Positions 38,164-39,828 of a stretch of DNA of 39,828 bases are shown here, piece by piece. The stretch's first letter is position 1. Each line of letters opens with the position of its first letter. The stretch spans positions 1-39,828 of the forward strand of contig JBQTIB010000158.1 in assembly GCA_052389435.1 (NCBI GenBank), in the 5' to 3' direction. The position numbers were made by a program, and so were the translations under genes. The notes beneath the pieces were generated by a model. That model did no database searches, had not been told where the DNA came from, and saw nothing but the letters and a program-made list of their open reading frames with translations. The stretch is from JBQTKD01 sp052389435 (lineage in GTDB: Bacteria; Actinomycetota; Actinomycetes; Sporichthyales; Sporichthyaceae).

Positions 38164-39570
38164 GTGCGACGTAGCTTCGTGCCCGCCATCGCATGCCTGT
38201 TGTTCTTGGCGAGCTGCAGTGCCGAGGACACGACCGTGGTGTCGAGCCCCCCGTCCGCCGCGGCTTTCGACGCCGCCGAAGGCTTCGACGACGTGTCGGT
38301 GGCCGCGCACGAGGCTGCCGAGTCGGGTAGGCCCGTCGAGCTCGTCAACCTGCGCACCAAGAATCGCAAGACCTTTATCCGGCCCGACGGCCAGACCTTG
38401 ATTGAGCGCACCGACCCCGGGGGACAGGTCGAGCGGGAGGTGCGGAACACTCCTGCGATCGTGTTGTACGACCAGCGGATGGAGCCGAGGGCGTGCAACG
38501 GCGGCGACGGCCGCAAGGCCACGTCGCTGACGCCGAGCCTGTCCGTGACCGTCGCCGACGTCGACCACCAAGTGCGCCGCTCCAAGGTGCGCCTGTACTT
38601 CGAAGTCAGCCGCAATGAAAAGACGGTGGCCTCCGGGTACTCCGCTTGGGTCGAGCCGGGCGAGCGCGCCTCGTGGACCGTCCCCGCAGGCGCGTTGAAG
38701 GACGGCCGGTACCACCACTGGCGTGCCCGCGCCGAAGACGGCCAGTCGGTGTCGGACTGGGCGTTCTGGGGCTGGCAGTGGTTCGGGGTCAATCTGATCT
38801 ATCCGCCCCAAACCTCGTGCGGCGGCGACGACATCGGATTCGACTACGTCGATGTTGGATGGCTCAACAGCTCGTTGAACTCGCTGGTCGAGGCCAACCC
38901 AGACCTGTACCAGGGCTACGGCGCGGGAACATTCGGCATCGGCCTGTACGCCGTGCGCCAGCGGGGTATCTCCGACGCGCAGGCGACCGCCCAAGCCCGC
39001 GCCGCGGGCCAGCGCGCGATCCTCGCCAACTCCGACCCCGAAGTTACCGACGAGGCCAGGCGCCGCGCGGCCTGGGCGATGCAGGTCGAACTCGTCGACT
39101 TCCGCGCGGACGAAATCGAGGCGACCTACGAAGACCTGGACGCCCGAGTTCGGCGGAAGGATCCGACGCTTCCGACCATCGCCGACCTGCAGGGCCTGTA
39201 TCGCAAAGAAGCCGGAGATCTGTACGTCCTCGTAGTCACCCGAGCGATGACCGCTGCCCAGGAACACGATCTGAGGGCACGCTACGGACGGCGGATCGAG
39301 ATCGAGCGAGGTCCTGCCGACGCCAACTGGACCCGGTACGAGGTCGAGCTAGCGCTCTACGACATCAACGCTCGCCGCAAGGCGCACGATCCAACGCTGC
39401 CGCCAATCCAGTTGGCGTTCGCGCCAGTGGAAGACCTATTCGCGTACGTGCAGGTTCGCTCTCTGTCCGATCTGCGAGTGAAGTCGCTCCGCCTCCAGTA
39501 CGGCGAACGCATCCGCGTCGACGATGGCTCCCATCCGCCGGCGGAACTTGCGCCCGACGACGCCTGGTGA
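38164..39570 (+). CDS. Lipoprotein with duplicated C-terminal domain
   Basis: A 468-residue exported lipoprotein. The signal peptide (VRRSFVPAIACLLFLASC) ends in a lipobox LASC, so the mature protein is membrane-anchored at Cys18. A Fn3-like beta domain (about 120-205; S-V-T-V-A-D...Y-H-H-W-R-A-R-A-E-D) precedes a W/Y-rich core. At the C-terminus a unit of about 55 residues occurs twice, at codons 328-383 and 403-455, each with R-K-x-x-D-P-T-L-P and L-R-x-x-Y-G-x-R-I. GGAG lies about 10 bases before the GTG. The function is unknown. Confidence 0.82.
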   Translation: MRRSFVPAIACLLFLASCSAEDTTVVSSPPSAAAFDAAEGFDDVSVAAHEAAESGRPVELVNLRTKNRKTFIRPDGQTLIERTDPGGQVEREVRNTPAIVLYDQRMEPRACNGGDGRKATSLTPSLSVTVADVDHQVRRSKVRLYFEVSRNEKTVASGYSAWVEPGERASWTVPAGALKDGRYHHWRARAEDGQSVSDWAFWGWQWFGVNLIYPPQTSCGGDDIGFDYVDVGWLNSSLNSLVEANPDLYQGYGAGTFGIGLYAVRQRGISDAQATAQARAAGQRAILANSDPEVTDEARRRAAWAMQVELVDFRADEIEATYEDLDARVRRKDPTLPTIADLQGLYRKEAGDLYVLVVTRAMTAAQEHDLRARYGRRIEIERGPADANWTRYEVELALYDINARRKAHDPTLPPIQLAFAPVEDLFAYVQVRSLSDLRVKSLRLQYGERIRVDDGSHPPAELAPDDAW

Positions 39571-39585
39571 GGGGTCGTCGTAGGA

Positions 39586-39599
39586 CGGCGGAACCGCCG
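39586..39599. terminator. Hairpin between convergent genes
   Basis: CGGCGG (39586-39591), AA, CCGCCG (39594-39599), between the stop codons of the lipoprotein gene (39570) and the leftward HNH gene (39608). The symmetric placement suits a bidirectional terminator. Confidence 0.5.
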
Positions 39600-39607
39600 G
39601 CACTGAG

Positions 39608-39828
39608 TTAGAACGGCGGGATGTCGTTGGTTTCCCAGGCGTTGGTGTCCACCCAGTTGCGGCCGATGCCGTCGGTGTCGGTGTCGGGCAGCGGGTTTCG
39701 GCGGCGTTTCGCGGCGTCCGCGACCGGTGGCGGCAGCACGGGGCGGACGGGTTGGTCGGGGACGTCGTAGACGTGGCGGAGCCGGGAGATCCACCGGTGT
39801 CCGTTCTCGATCCGGGTCAGGGCCCAGC
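39608..39828 (-). CDS. C-terminal end of a DUF222/13E12-type HNH endonuclease (partial)
   Basis: On the minus strand an open frame enters from the right edge and ends at TAA (39610-39608). It encodes about 72 residues: ALTRIENGHRWISRLRH, V-Y-D-V-P, a proline-rich linker, A-K-R-R-R-N-P, and a N-D-I-P-P-F end. The R-x-x-x-G-x-x-W-x-S-x-L-x-H-x-Y pattern is the segment after the HNH motif in the DUF222/13E12-repeat HNH proteins abundant in actinobacteria. The HNH motif itself lies outside the window. Confidence 0.65.
   Translation of the reverse strand, partial: WALTRIENGHRWISRLRHVYDVPDQPVRPVLPPPVADAAKRRRNPLPDTDTDGIGRNWVDTNAWETNDIPPF

Overview
The window is high-GC actinobacterial chromosome. 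Its middle (about 4.1-23.8 kb) carries the gene block usually found a few kb from oriC in Actinobacteria: a DUF5324-like gene, ppiA, rhomboid, crgA, DUF881, class E sortase, pabA, pknB, pknA, pbpA, rodA/ftsW, pstP, fhaB, fhaA and tRNA-Leu(CAG). A small cluster of DnaA-box-like 9-mers at 6160-6191 fits that location. GTG starts, 1-4 nt gene overlaps, leaderless -10/ATG arrangements and a 13E12/DUF222-type HNH tail all fit a Frankiales/Sporichthyales-like actinobacterium; the genus is a guess.

Layout. 1-3715: right-hand end of an integrated element, with an AbiEii-type nucleotidyltransferase toxin-antitoxin pair, a frameshifted excisionase, an intact tyrosine integrase and a gene broken by an in-frame TGA. 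It ends with TGCTACA repeats beside the 3' end of tRNA-Ala(GGC), the likely attachment site. 3876-8458: envelope and division genes. 8513-13329: six translationally coupled genes (Ycf46-like AAA+ ATPase, Ycf35/DUF1257-like protein, DUF2997 protein, membrane protein with helix-hairpin-helix tail, radical SAM activase, membrane-anchored NHL propeller) placed inside the division locus, between the sortase and pabA. 13340-23313: pabA, then the leftward Ser/Thr kinase, phosphatase, SEDS, PBP and FHA operon. 23314-25531: C-rich spacer, tRNA-Leu, repeats, a secreted protein, an intact MntA antitoxin with a deleted HepT toxin, and a small unknown gene. 25581-28663: MoxR ATPase and VWA protein facing an unknown gene. 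28752-30178: tautomerase, HxlR regulator and PPOX/F420-type oxidoreductase.

30207-35810 is the most unusual part: four RimK-like ATP-grasp paralogs, a mannitol-1-phosphate-dehydrogenase-like enzyme and an MFS transporter. The last five genes overlap one another and follow a promoter with 11-bp direct repeats. One paralog has lost the whole ATP-binding lid, another has an altered metal site. It looks like a small-molecule ligase or kinase pathway with export; I cannot match it to a described system. 35807-39828 holds a Cys-rich unknown, a Tudor/SH3-like small protein, an SDR oxidoreductase, a small membrane protein, a large lipoprotein with a C-terminal duplication, and the 3' end of an HNH endonuclease gene.
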